Below are positions 45,902-55,168 of a stretch of DNA of 64,000 nt, in pieces. Both the position numbers and the translations under genes were made by a program. How positions within the stretch are numbered: position 1 is the first letter of the stretch; the number at the start of each line of letters is the position of its first letter. The stretch is from Calditrichota bacterium (GTDB taxonomy: Bacteria > Calditrichota > Calditrichia > Calditrichales > J004), in contig JABFGF010000005.1 in NCBI GenBank assembly GCA_013112635.1, forward strand, positions 62,001-126,000. Direction: 5' to 3'. The notes beneath the pieces are model-generated. The model saw nothing but the letters and a program-made list of their open reading frames with translations, had not been told where the DNA came from and did no database searches.

Positions 45902-47272
45902 ATGCACGCCTCTAAGTTAATCATTTTATTTTTAATTATTTCATTTTTTTACGCTTGCTCAGAGAAAAAAGAGAAAATTTATCGACCAGTATCTGTAGTT
46001 AACCATCCCGTTTGGAGTATTAATAAAACAATTTATGAAGTTAATATCCGTCAGTATACTCCGGAAGGAACTTTTAAAGCGTTTCAAAAACATTTACCTG
46101 CGCTTAAGGATTTGGGTGTAGGCATCATCTGGCTTATGCCAATCCATCCAATCGGTAAGGAAAAAAGAAAAGGAAGTTTAGGCAGTTACTATTCTGTTCG
46201 GGATTTTATGGCCATTAACCCGGATTTTGGAAGCAAGGAAGAGTTTGCAGATTTGGTAAAAGCAATCCATGAAGCCGGGATGTTTGTGATTATTGACTGG
46301 GTTGCCAACCACAGCGCCTGGGATAATCCGTTGACAAAATCCAATCCCGAATTTTATACAAAAGATAAAAATGGAAACTTTGCTTTACCAGATCCGAATT
46401 GGACGGATGTGATTGACTTTAATTATGATAATCTTGATATGCGCAATTATATGCTAAAGGCAATGAAATATTGGGTTACTGAGTTCGATATCGATGGCTA
46501 CCGTTGTGATATGGCGGATTTGGTTCCAACGGATTTTTGGGACCAGACGCGGCGAGATTTAGATGCTATAAAACAGGTGTTTATGCTGGCAGAATCAGAG
46601 ACTGCCTTTCTACACAACCGTGCTTTTGACATGACGTATGATTGGAAAATGTTTCACACATTAAACAAGATTGCCAAAGGTAAAAGCAATTCAACTCAAA
46701 TAGATTCCGTCCTTCTTGCTTCGGAAAGATTATTCCCAAAGTCCGCTTTTCGGATGCGTTTTACAACCAACCACGATGAGAATTCGTGGAACGGTACAGT
46801 AGCCAAGCGGCTGGGAGATGCTGCAAAAGTAAGTGCCGTTTTAACAGCTACACTTCCGGGTAAACCACTTTTATACAGCGGCCAGGAAGCCGGTTTGGAC
46901 AGACCGCTAAAGTTTTTTGATAAGGACCAGATAGACTGGAAGGAGAGTACATTCCGGGAGTTTTATAGCAGGCTGTTTAATCTGTACCAGAATAATCCGG
47001 CTTTGCATCTGGGAAATATGGTTAAAATTGATGCTGAGGATGATAAGGATGTTTTTGCTTTTGCCCGGATTGCCGATCCGCATAAAGTAGTTGTGGTTTT
47101 AAATTTTTCCGATCAGCAAAAGGAGATAGAGTTAGATTCCGGTTTATTGGGTGGCTCTTATAAAGAATTGTTTAGTGGCGTAAATGTTGTTTTCGAAAAC
47201 AGTGAAGATTTTGAGCTGGAACCCTGGGCCTACCGTGTTTTTGTTGGGGAACAAGTTGTTGCAAAAAATTGA
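45902..47272 (+). CDS. GH13 alpha-amylase-family lipoprotein
   Basis: A 456-residue exported enzyme; lipobox FYAC gives Cys19. The barrel carries all GH13 signatures: IDWVANHS (region I), nucleophile Asp203 in DGYRCDMAD, acid/base Glu231 in FMLAESE, and transition-state Asp292 in TTNHDEN. A C-terminal beta domain (about 380-456) is present. It hydrolyses alpha-glucosidic bonds of oligosaccharides in the periplasm or on the outer membrane. It is monocistronic; a dispersed-repeat patch starts 13 bp after the stop. Confidence 0.93.
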   Translation: MHASKLIILFLIISFFYACSEKKEKIYRPVSVVNHPVWSINKTIYEVNIRQYTPEGTFKAFQKHLPALKDLGVGIIWLMPIHPIGKEKRKGSLGSYYSVRDFMAINPDFGSKEEFADLVKAIHEAGMFVIIDWVANHSAWDNPLTKSNPEFYTKDKNGNFALPDPNWTDVIDFNYDNLDMRNYMLKAMKYWVTEFDIDGYRCDMADLVPTDFWDQTRRDLDAIKQVFMLAESETAFLHNRAFDMTYDWKMFHTLNKIAKGKSNSTQIDSVLLASERLFPKSAFRMRFTTNHDENSWNGTVAKRLGDAAKVSAVLTATLPGKPLLYSGQEAGLDRPLKFFDKDQIDWKESTFREFYSRLFNLYQNNPALHLGNMVKIDAEDDKDVFAFARIADPHKVVVVLNFSDQQKEIELDSGLLGGSYKELFSGVNVVFENSEDFELEPWAYRVFVGEQVVAKN

Positions 47273-47284
47273 CAGGCAAACCTT

Positions 47285-47490
47285 TACCACGGATAAATAC
47301 GGATTTCCAAAACTTGTGTCATCCTGAGCGAACAAAGTGGAGTGAAGGATCTCATTATAAAAGATTCTTCGCTTCGTTGCACTCCGTTCTGAATGACAAA
47401 TAAATGCTTGCCACGGATTACACAGATTTTCACGGATTTAAAAAAACTTTTATGTTTTTAATCAGCGCTAATCCGTGTGAATCAGTGGAT
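47285..47490. repeat. patch of dispersed repeats with nested inversion
   Basis: Four elements lie in 206 bp: a TACCACGGATAAATACGGATTT unit (47285-47306); an imperfect inverted pair starting GTCATCCTGAGCG at 47318 and ending CTGAATGACA at 47399, with arms of about 37 bp; CCACGGATTACACAGATTTTCACGGATT (47411-47438); and an inverted GGATTAGCGCTGAT-type copy (47461-47490). These families occur as scattered repeats in many environmental genomes. A 19-bp match recurs at 25074-25092. Confidence 0.75.
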
Positions 47491-47506
47491 AAAAGGGATA
47501 TTAAAA

Positions 47507-48106
47507 CTACTTTGCTTTGCTGACCCATGGATTATCCTTAATACTAAATCGCCTTAAGAGTTTTGCATCTTCCTCGGCATAAGCCACGCCTACTCTTGGC
47601 CGCGAAATGATTTCACCTTCATGAATTTTTAAGCCGTGGTCTTCAACCCAGATATTTCCATTCATTACATTTTGTGCATTGTGTATTGTAGAGATGCCTA
47701 AAGCCTGGGTTAACAATCCCGGTCCGGCAGATAAATTATATTTCGCCCTTTCCATTTTTCGCCGCTCCAGCATTTTATTAATCCCATCAACTGGTTCAAT
47801 CGCACGGATCAGAACAGCATGGGGAATATCGTTTTTATTGGTTACAATATTAAACAGCGAATAAATGCCATAAATAAGATAAACATAAACTGTCCCGGCC
47901 GGGCCATACATAATTTCGGTTCGTTTTGTGCGCCGGCCACTATAAGCATGAGACGCTTTATCAGTAACTCCGGCGTAAGATTCTGTTTCAACAATCTTCC
48001 CTGATGTTAGCTGACCATCAAAATTTGTTACCAATATTTTGCCCAGTAATTCTTTGGCAATTTGGTCAACATCTTCCCTTTGAAAAAAAGCCTGTTTTAA
48101 TTTCAA
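47507..48106 (-). CDS. DNA-3-methyladenine glycosylase (MPG/AAG type)
   Basis: A 199-residue MPG-fold glycosylase. VETESYAGVTDKASHAYSGRRTKRTEIMYGPAGTVYVYLIYG contains the catalytic Glu and the damage-binding Tyr/His residues, and LSAGPGLLTQALGI is the family's central motif. It excises alkylated purines and hypoxanthine to begin base-excision repair. Length is normal. It is monocistronic, ends beside the repeat patch, and faces the riboswitch region. Confidence 0.92.
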   Translation of the reverse strand: MKLKQAFFQREDVDQIAKELLGKILVTNFDGQLTSGKIVETESYAGVTDKASHAYSGRRTKRTEIMYGPAGTVYVYLIYGIYSLFNIVTNKNDIPHAVLIRAIEPVDGINKMLERRKMERAKYNLSAGPGLLTQALGISTIHNAQNVMNGNIWVEDHGLKIHEGEIISRPRVGVAYAEEDAKLLRRFSIKDNPWVSKAK

Positions 48107-48204
48107 ATTATAATCCTGGTATTGTGAATGAATAAATTTAAATAATAATCAGGTTGTAAAAAAAAAATCAAACCTGTATATTCCATTCATCAAAATTAAT
48201 TAAC

Positions 48205-48356
48205 AAATTTTAGCAACGGGAAGCGCGGTGTAAATCCGCCACTGCCCCGCAACTGTAATAGCAGACGAAAACCCAAACACGCCACTAACCCGATGAGACT
48301 CGGGACGGGAAGGCGGGTGAGTAGGATGAAGCTTAAGTCAGGAGACCGGCTGAGAT
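48205..48356 (+). ncRNA. cobalamin riboswitch upstream of BtuB-like gene
   Basis: Conserved landmarks appear in order: GGGAAGCGCGGTGTAAATCCGCC, GCCACTG, CCCCGCAACTGTAATAGC, a variable middle hairpin, GGATGAAGCTTAAGTC, then GGAGACCGGC. The B12 aptamer ends about 150 bp before the ATG of the TonB receptor, which leaves room for an expression platform. Adenosylcobalamin binding should reduce receptor and importer expression. Confidence 0.93.
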
Positions 48357-48508
48357 TTTTAATCCACAAAATGTTCTCGAGGGCAGAACCGGATGACCTT
48401 TCTTTACACTTCATTTCAAAGTCAAACATCCTTTTTTCATAGAATATCTTTTCCGCCAGAGCGCCCCTTTTGTGGCTTCATCATTCACCTGTTTAAAGGA
48501 TTATTCTA

Positions 48509-50686
48509 ATGGAAAAACCATCCGGCAACTATTCTCAACTTGTTCAATTATTATTTCTGTTTTTACTGTCATCAAATTTATTTAGCCAAACAAACGATTC
48601 ACTTGAAGTTTTTAAGTATGACTCAACAATTGTTATCAGCGCCACACGCACAGAGAAAAAAGCATCGGATGTAAGCCGAAGCCTTTCAATTATTACCAAA
48701 GAGGTAATTGACAATTCGGTCTATCTTTCACCGGCAGAAATTCTTGCTCAAAAAGAGGGCATTTCCATAATTGGCAATGGTCAAAACCCGGGAGCGGCAC
48801 AGAATATTTTTATGCGCGGAGTTAATTCAAATAGCACTGCGGTGATGATTGATGGTGTGCGTATCACTGATCCATCTTCTATTGAAAATAGTATCAATTT
48901 TTCTGAAATGTCCCTGATGAATATTGAACGAATCGAAGTAATCAGAGGTGCGCATTCTACACTTTATGGTTCATCGGCAATCGGGGGTGTAATAAACTTC
49001 ATCAGTGAGAAAAACCGAGCAACGGGATTTAATGTTGATTTTTCAACCCAGGCCGGAGTCTTTGGTAATAACTCTTCGCTTTTCAATCAAAACCTCTTTT
49101 TAAACTATACTTTCAAAAATGGATTTTATTTGAATGGTGAGTTGTTCAATTCAAAAATCAATGGCCAGAACGCAACAATAAACAATGTGCCGGATAGCTT
49201 GAAATTCAGAAATTCTGAGAAAGACAATTTCGAAAAATTGGAGAGTTCTGCCAAAATAGGATTTATTAATAATTATTGGGATGCTTTTATTTCCTACAAA
49301 AACACAGATCAAAAAACGGATATTGATGATGGTGCTTTTGCGGATGATGACAACTATATTCTGGATTTTGAACGTGCACTGCTTAGCTATAATGCTACCT
49401 ATAAAATCAATGATTATTTAAAGGTTAGTTTTCTAGGTGGCTATTCCGACATGAACAGAAAAGCAATTGATGATTCCTCATTAATTGATAATTTGGGTAA
49501 TTATGACCAGACATATGTAAGCGCAATTTTTGATGGAAGTACGTCAAATAATGAATTCCACATTAAGTATAAAGAAGATAATTTGGGCATACTTTTGGGG
49601 GCCGGGCTCAGTAAAGAAACAATGACCTCAAACAATTACATCTATTCGAATAGTGTTTGGGGAGTTTATGAAGCACGCAGCAGTTTGGATAGTTTGGATT
49701 TAGAAACCGAAACACAAAGCCTGTTTACACATTTTGATATAAATGGTGCACTTTTAAATGAGTCAATGCAAGCTTTCAACCTTGCCTTTGGTGGCAGATA
49801 CCTCGATCATTCAACTTTTGGCAAAGCTTTTACTTTTGAAGTAAATCCATCCTACAAATTTGAAAACGCACTTCTTTATGGATCGGTTGCAACCGGTTAT
49901 AACGCACCATCACTGTATCGCCTCTACACACCAGATGCAAATTTTTCATCGGGAATAACCCGCGGAAATGCAAATCTCAAACCTGAAAAATCATTCTCTC
50001 AAGAATTGGGATTTAAATACAATTTTAATGAGAATCACAGTTTTTTTGCAGCCTTGTTTAATAATGAAATTAGTGATATTCATGAGTATGTTTATTTATG
50101 GAATGGCGCCACAGCGATTGATTCATTAACCTTTTTTGATGATCGTGGAGATACTTATATTAACGCTGGAACGATGACAACTATGGGTGTTGAATTTGGT
50201 TTTATATCCAAAATTTTTGATAATGTTTTTATTAGTGGAAATGCCAGTTTGCTTTCCGGGAAACAAAAATATTCAATAAATGATGCCGATGTAGAGCAAG
50301 TTCAGGGACATCATGTTCAGGTTTATAATAACGGATCTTTTATAACAAAAGATATTGAAATTGATGGATTGACCAGGAGATCAACTACAGCAAATCTTTC
50401 CATAACTTTTAAGCCACAGAGCAATTTAATTTTTAACACACAAATCCGCCATGTGGGCAAACGGGATGATGTGTTTTACAATACAACAATTGGTCCTTAT
50501 GGTTCGTTGGACAAAATTGCTGTGTCAGATTATACAATCATAGACATAAGTACCAGCTATAGATTTATAAGCCAACTAAAAATGAATGTTCGTATTGAGA
50601 ATATACTGAATAAAAAATATTCAGAAATAAGAGGGTATTCAACACGAGGCAGAGGTTTATACCTTGGTTTAAATTATTCTCTGTAA
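48509..50686 (+). CDS. btuB: BtuB-like cobalamin TonB-dependent receptor
   Basis: A 725-residue outer-membrane receptor with signal peptide ending LFSQ. The TonB box region is followed by the plug (VISATRTEKKASDVSRSLSIITKEVIDNS, IFMRGVNSNSTAVMIDGVRITDPS, IERIEVIRGAHSTLYGSSAIGGVINF) and a barrel ending GLYLGLNYSL. The B12 riboswitch upstream and the BtuF-like gene 17 bp downstream support cobalamin as substrate. AAAGGA precedes the ATG. Length exceeds E. coli BtuB. Confidence 0.9.
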   Translation: MEKPSGNYSQLVQLLFLFLLSSNLFSQTNDSLEVFKYDSTIVISATRTEKKASDVSRSLSIITKEVIDNSVYLSPAEILAQKEGISIIGNGQNPGAAQNIFMRGVNSNSTAVMIDGVRITDPSSIENSINFSEMSLMNIERIEVIRGAHSTLYGSSAIGGVINFISEKNRATGFNVDFSTQAGVFGNNSSLFNQNLFLNYTFKNGFYLNGELFNSKINGQNATINNVPDSLKFRNSEKDNFEKLESSAKIGFINNYWDAFISYKNTDQKTDIDDGAFADDDNYILDFERALLSYNATYKINDYLKVSFLGGYSDMNRKAIDDSSLIDNLGNYDQTYVSAIFDGSTSNNEFHIKYKEDNLGILLGAGLSKETMTSNNYIYSNSVWGVYEARSSLDSLDLETETQSLFTHFDINGALLNESMQAFNLAFGGRYLDHSTFGKAFTFEVNPSYKFENALLYGSVATGYNAPSLYRLYTPDANFSSGITRGNANLKPEKSFSQELGFKYNFNENHSFFAALFNNEISDIHEYVYLWNGATAIDSLTFFDDRGDTYINAGTMTTMGVEFGFISKIFDNVFISGNASLLSGKQKYSINDADVEQVQGHHVQVYNNGSFITKDIEIDGLTRRSTTANLSITFKPQSNLIFNTQIRHVGKRDDVFYNTTIGPYGSLDKIAVSDYTIIDISTSYRFISQLKMNVRIENILNKKYSEIRGYSTRGRGLYLGLNYSL

Positions 50687-50703
50687 ATTAAGGAAATATT
50701 TTT

Positions 50704-51567
50704 TTGAAAAATTTGTTCTATTTAGCAATACTAACGTTCCTGTTTTCATGTGCGGGTAAAGCTCCAAGTGGGGAAACACAACGAATTATATCCCTGGCGC
50801 CAAATATTACAGAGATTTTATTTTCGTTAGGCGTACAGGGCCAAATTGTTGGTGTTTCAGATTATTGTAATTTTCCTGTTGGGGCAAAGGAAAAAGAGAG
50901 CATTGGAGGGCTTTTTAATCCAAATCTTGAAAAAATTACAGCTTTAAAACCCGATTTAATCCTGGCCACAGAGTCCTATAAAAACCTTGCTGAGAAGCTT
51001 GGAAAAGATCGATTTAGAATAGTCCTTTTGCCTGAGAAAACGGTTGATGATATCTATCTTACTATCGACTCAATCGGTGTGCTAACCGGGACAAGTTTGA
51101 AAGCCAAAAAGATGGTCTCAGATATCAGGGATTCATTGGATTTTTATAGATCTAAATCCATGGACATAACACCGGAAGCCATACTTGTTTTGGGGCGTGA
51201 TGCAGGGACAACCCGTAATATAGGGATAAGTGGTCCTGGTGCATTTATAAATGAACTTTGGGTTTGGACAGGAGGGAGAAATTCCTTCCCCGATTTAGAC
51301 TCACCTTTTGTACAGATTAACCGGGAAGATTTGTTGCATGCTGACCCAGAAATAATAATTGAGTTTAAGTCCAATAAAAACTGGGGTTTATCCGAGGTTG
51401 AACTGAATAAGGAAGAGTGGGGCGATCTGCAAGTGCCTGCTGTAAAAAATAATACTATCTTTGTGATAACAGGCAATCACTTTTTAATACCCGGGCCAAG
51501 AATGTATTTGTTAGCCAAAGAGTATCACAAAATTTTAGAGCAATATCATATCCGTATGTTGGAATAA
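50704..51567 (+). CDS. btuF: BtuF-like cobalamin-binding lipoprotein
   Basis: A 287-residue ABC substrate-binding protein. It starts at TTG with AGGAA 8 bp upstream, and a lipobox LFSC gives Cys16. The cluster IISLAPNITEILFSLGVQGQIVGVSDYC, the KPDLILATES segment and the C-terminal WGDLQVPAVKNNTIFVI match the BtuF family. It binds cobalamin in the periplasm and delivers it to BtuCD. It is 17 bp after the receptor gene, thus under the same riboswitch. The BtuC permease is not in the window. Confidence 0.9.
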   Translation: MKNLFYLAILTFLFSCAGKAPSGETQRIISLAPNITEILFSLGVQGQIVGVSDYCNFPVGAKEKESIGGLFNPNLEKITALKPDLILATESYKNLAEKLGKDRFRIVLLPEKTVDDIYLTIDSIGVLTGTSLKAKKMVSDIRDSLDFYRSKSMDITPEAILVLGRDAGTTRNIGISGPGAFINELWVWTGGRNSFPDLDSPFVQINREDLLHADPEIIIEFKSNKNWGLSEVELNKEEWGDLQVPAVKNNTIFVITGNHFLIPGPRMYLLAKEYHKILEQYHIRMLE

Positions 51568-51941
51568 TTGCATGAAAAAATATGGAATGTCGGAATTATC
51601 CTTTAAAAATTGATTGGTGCAATATTTCTTTCCAAAATCAAATTTTATTTGTTGAAAAATCATCATGGATTGAGAAAAAAATAATTAAGTTTTTCCTTGA
51701 ATTCTGTTTCTGAAAGTGGCATATTTTACTCCGTTCACACGACATAACAAATCAATAAAAACCGCACAATTTTATTGTTCCATTATAAAAGCAGTTAATT
51801 GATTAATATTTAAATATTTTATTGATGTCCCCTGCTTCGGCTAAAAACTATTAAAAAATGTAAAAGTATCTGTTTTGAAAGACTCGGATTTCAAGGATGG
51901 CAAAACGGATTAGGATTTAAACAGATCATTCGGGAGAGATT
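51568..51941. other. intergenic region upstream of class II RNR gene
   Basis: About 370 bp with no ORF. I looked for a second cobalamin riboswitch or an NrdR-box palindrome and found neither. It is AT-rich and should hold the nrdJ promoter. Confidence 0.5.
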
Positions 51942-54443
51942 ATGTTTACAAATATGTTCGCACATAAGGGCAAATATAAGGATTTGATTAGCCTTGAGAG
52001 TTTGAAACTCTACCAGGAATTGTATCAAATGCTGCGAAAAAAACAGGAAGAGGGCACGCTACCTGTTCATCCAACTAATGAGTACCTTGGGGATAATGAA
52101 CTTGCCAAGAACATATATGAAAAAAAATACTATGTAAAAGATCTTGATAACAAGCTGATTGAAAAAAGGCCTGAAGATATTTTTACAAGGCTCGCTGCAT
52201 TTGTCTCTGCAATAGAAAGTAATAAAGCTAAAGGTGAGGAGTGGGCTTCCACTTTTTACGAGGCTTTGTATGAAGGCCACTTTGTTGCTGGCGGCCGTGT
52301 GTTAGCTGGTGCTGGTGATCTTTTTCGTCTAAAAACCCTTGCTAATTGTTTTGTTTCCAAAATTGAAGAAGACAATATCGAATCTTTATATAATGCCGCT
52401 TATGAATGTGCGCGAACATATTCATTTGGTGGTGGTATTGGTGTTGACATCTCTCCGCTGCGTCCTAAAAATTCTGTTGTACATAATGCTGCCGATAGCT
52501 CGACCGGGGCAGTTTCCTTTATGGAGCTTTATTCTTTAACAACCGGTTTAATTGGTCAAAGTGGCCGCCGTGGTGCTTTAATGCTAACCATCGATGTAAA
52601 ACATCCTGATATCACAGAATTTATTCGTGTTAAGAAAATTCCTAATTGGGTGACAGAGCAAATCATAGAGCAAGCACGTTGGAGCGGCAAGTTTGATGAA
52701 CCACAGCTAAAAGAAATTGAACGCCAGGTTATGGAAAATACCCAGGTGCGTTTTGCAAACATCAGCATAAAAGTATCAGATGAATTTATGCAGGCTGTAG
52801 AAGAGCAGAAAAGCTATGGTACGGATAAAATCGTTGTCTACAAAAAGTACAATAAAAAACTGGTTACAAGCGCTTACCAGGATGCGGGACATCACTATTC
52901 AATTACTATTCCTTCCAAGGACATAAACGATTACGAGAAATTAAATGTTTTTCAAAACTTGAATTCATTAAATGATTTTCTATATAAAAATCATGAAAAA
53001 ATGTTGAATGATGATGATTTAGCTGATGCGAAAAAACGCGATGTATTTGGCGATTTTGTCGTTCAACTTGATGACCAGCCTTATGATTTAGCCGTTCGTT
53101 ACAGTGGTGACTTTTTACTCTATTTTGGAAGTGAGCCTTCCGGGGAAATTCGCCGCCTGATAAAGGCTCGCGAAGTGTGGGATGCGTTTGTTGAAGGAAA
53201 TTACAAAACAGCAGAACCCGGTTTGATTTTCTGGAGCCACATGAGCAAGTATTCACCATCTAATTATGTGGACAGACCTATTTCCAGTACTAATCCATGT
53301 GCTGAAGTTCCGTTGGAAGATGGTGGGGCCTGTAACCTTGGATCTATAAATCTTTCACGTTTTGTTACACATGGTTTTACGCCGGCTGCAAAACTGAATA
53401 TGAATAAAATTAAAGAGGTTACACAAACAGTTATTCGATTTTTAGATAATGTTGTTAGCTGGAACGAAAAACTTAATCCGCTTGGTAAACAAAGAAAAGC
53501 TGCCGCAGAAACCCGCAGGCTTGGGCTTGGTATTATGGGCACTGCTGATATGCTTAATCAGTTGGGCATAGCTTATGATTCTGATGAAGGTATTCAACTC
53601 GTTGAAAATGTAATGGGAACAATTGCGGATGCAGCTTATCAGGCATCGGCAAAGTTAGCCAAAGAAAAAGGCCAGTCTTCGATTTTTGATTATAACAAAT
53701 ATGCTGCCGGTCCATTTTTCCAGGAAGCGTTAAGTAAAGAAACTCAGGATCTGATAAAGGAAAATGGCCTGCGAAATATTGCACTCTTGGCCATTGCACC
53801 GACCGGATCAATCAGTAATATTGTTTTAAGTTTTAAAAATGGTAATAAAAACTACCTTGGTGTAAGTAGTGGCCTGGAACCAATTTTTGCTCTTTTTTAT
53901 ACACGCCGCTCAGAGTCATTTGGAAATAAGTTTTTTAAAGTTTTTCATTCTACGGTGCAGGCTTATATAGATATCAATGGCCTGAGTGACAAGGTAAAAG
54001 AGGCGCAAACGGAAGCAGAATTAACAGAATATTTGCCCGGATATTTTTTCCGTACAGCACACCATATTAGTGCACAGCAGCGTATAGATATTCAGGGCCG
54101 CTGTCAGAAATATGTTGATCATAGTATTTCGTCTACAGTTAATTTGGCGGAAACTATTGAGCCTGAAACTATTTCGGATATTTATTTGAGCGCCTGGAAA
54201 AAAGGGCTAAAAGGAATTACCATTTACCGGGATGGCAGCCGTTTTCCAATATTGAGTGTTGAATCACAAAAAACGGAATTTCAGGATGCCAAAGAGAAAA
54301 CATTTGTGCTCAAGATGGGCGACCAGGAAGTAAGTGTTAAGGGTGATGATATTATTTCATTACCAAGTGGTGAATTGACAACCGTCTTTCACTATCTGAC
54401 AACACAAAAAAAAGAAAACGAATTTACCAAAGTTAAAGCGTAG
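51942..54443 (+). CDS. nrdJ: class II (adenosylcobalamin-dependent) ribonucleotide reductase
   Basis: An 833-residue NrdJ catalytic chain. Cys136 (LANCFVSK) and Cys464 (ACNLGSIN) form the redox pair, and Cys453 in NPCAEVP is the radical cysteine; EARGGGxGxxxSxLRP-type loops, such as YSFGGGIGVDISPLRPKNS, bind substrate. It converts NDPs or NTPs to deoxynucleotides using adenosylcobalamin, so it links to the surrounding B12 uptake genes. The C-terminal TSCPD and zinc-finger domain usually on NrdJ is a separate gene, 12 bp downstream. Confidence 0.94.
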   Translation: MFTNMFAHKGKYKDLISLESLKLYQELYQMLRKKQEEGTLPVHPTNEYLGDNELAKNIYEKKYYVKDLDNKLIEKRPEDIFTRLAAFVSAIESNKAKGEEWASTFYEALYEGHFVAGGRVLAGAGDLFRLKTLANCFVSKIEEDNIESLYNAAYECARTYSFGGGIGVDISPLRPKNSVVHNAADSSTGAVSFMELYSLTTGLIGQSGRRGALMLTIDVKHPDITEFIRVKKIPNWVTEQIIEQARWSGKFDEPQLKEIERQVMENTQVRFANISIKVSDEFMQAVEEQKSYGTDKIVVYKKYNKKLVTSAYQDAGHHYSITIPSKDINDYEKLNVFQNLNSLNDFLYKNHEKMLNDDDLADAKKRDVFGDFVVQLDDQPYDLAVRYSGDFLLYFGSEPSGEIRRLIKAREVWDAFVEGNYKTAEPGLIFWSHMSKYSPSNYVDRPISSTNPCAEVPLEDGGACNLGSINLSRFVTHGFTPAAKLNMNKIKEVTQTVIRFLDNVVSWNEKLNPLGKQRKAAAETRRLGLGIMGTADMLNQLGIAYDSDEGIQLVENVMGTIADAAYQASAKLAKEKGQSSIFDYNKYAAGPFFQEALSKETQDLIKENGLRNIALLAIAPTGSISNIVLSFKNGNKNYLGVSSGLEPIFALFYTRRSESFGNKFFKVFHSTVQAYIDINGLSDKVKEAQTEAELTEYLPGYFFRTAHHISAQQRIDIQGRCQKYVDHSISSTVNLAETIEPETISDIYLSAWKKGLKGITIYRDGSRFPILSVESQKTEFQDAKEKTFVLKMGDQEVSVKGDDIISLPSGELTTVFHYLTTQKKENEFTKVKA

Positions 54444-54455
54444 AGGGAGATATAA

Positions 54456-55073
54456 ATGATCCGTATTGAAGAACAGCAATTTGAAATAGCTGAAGTTTCA
54501 CAGGAAGAACCACTCGATCATTTGACTGAGCATGTTGTAGAACGCCCGGGTATTGTGGATGCAAAAGTTTATAAACTACGCAGCGGTTTTGTTAAATACA
54601 GCGTTTATATCACTTTGGGCTATATTGTCCAAAATGGCAAAAAACGGCCAATTGAGATTTTTATCAACAGCAAAGATCTTACAAAAAACGCTGAGTATGC
54701 TGTACTTACCAGGCTTATTTCAGCAATTTTCAGGAAGTCTTCAAATCCAAGTTTTATCCTTGAAGAGTTAAGCAGCATTCATGATCCAAACGGCGGTTAT
54801 CACAGAAATGGACGTTTTGTTCATTCGTTTTATTCTGAAGTTGCCGATGTTATAGAACGTTTTTTCCTTGAGATTGGTGTAACTGAAAAAGAAACAAATC
54901 CTGTAGTTGCAGAAGCAGTTTCAATAAATGCCGCGCCTAAAAAAGAAGTTCTGGATATGACAAATACGAAATTTCAAATATGCCCGGATTGTAACGACCG
55001 TAGTGTAAAAATGGAAAATGGTTGTTTAACCTGTATAAACCCGGAATGCGGTTACAGTAAATGCGATAAATAA
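54456..55073 (+). CDS. nrdJb: TSCPD-domain ribonucleotide reductase accessory protein
   Basis: A 205-residue protein. The TSCPD domain (residues about 35-135, GYIVQNGKKRPIEIFINSKDLTKNAEYAVL and YHRNGRFVHSF) is followed by a zinc finger near the end, CPDCNDRSVKMENGCLTCINPECGYSKC (two CxxC pairs). In many organisms this is the C-terminus of NrdJ; here it is split off as in NrdJa/NrdJb systems. It probably re-reduces or supports the catalytic chain. GGGAGAT precedes the ATG and a terminator follows. Confidence 0.87.
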   Translation: MIRIEEQQFEIAEVSQEEPLDHLTEHVVERPGIVDAKVYKLRSGFVKYSVYITLGYIVQNGKKRPIEIFINSKDLTKNAEYAVLTRLISAIFRKSSNPSFILEELSSIHDPNGGYHRNGRFVHSFYSEVADVIERFFLEIGVTEKETNPVVAEAVSINAAPKKEVLDMTNTKFQICPDCNDRSVKMENGCLTCINPECGYSKCDK

Positions 55074-55100
55074 AAATATCAAAAATGTAAGAATTTTTTA

Positions 55101-55124
55101 AGCCCCAATTGGGGCTTTTTTTTT
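55101..55124 (+). terminator. rho-independent terminator after nrdJ operon
   Basis: AGCCCC-AATT-GGGGCT (55101-55116) is a 6-bp stem with a 4-nt loop, followed by eight or more T residues, 28 bp past the TSCPD stop. Confidence 0.92.
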
Positions 55125-55168
55125 AGCTTATTTGAATACAAATAAAGTATCCGATGAGTTGGTAATTT

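Noticed and set aside
48196-48429. Minus-strand 77-residue ORF
   Set aside because: It is antisense to the cobalamin riboswitch and its composition is explained by the RNA structure.
51568-51941. Second cobalamin riboswitch upstream of nrdJ
   Set aside because: The conserved B12-box landmarks are absent.
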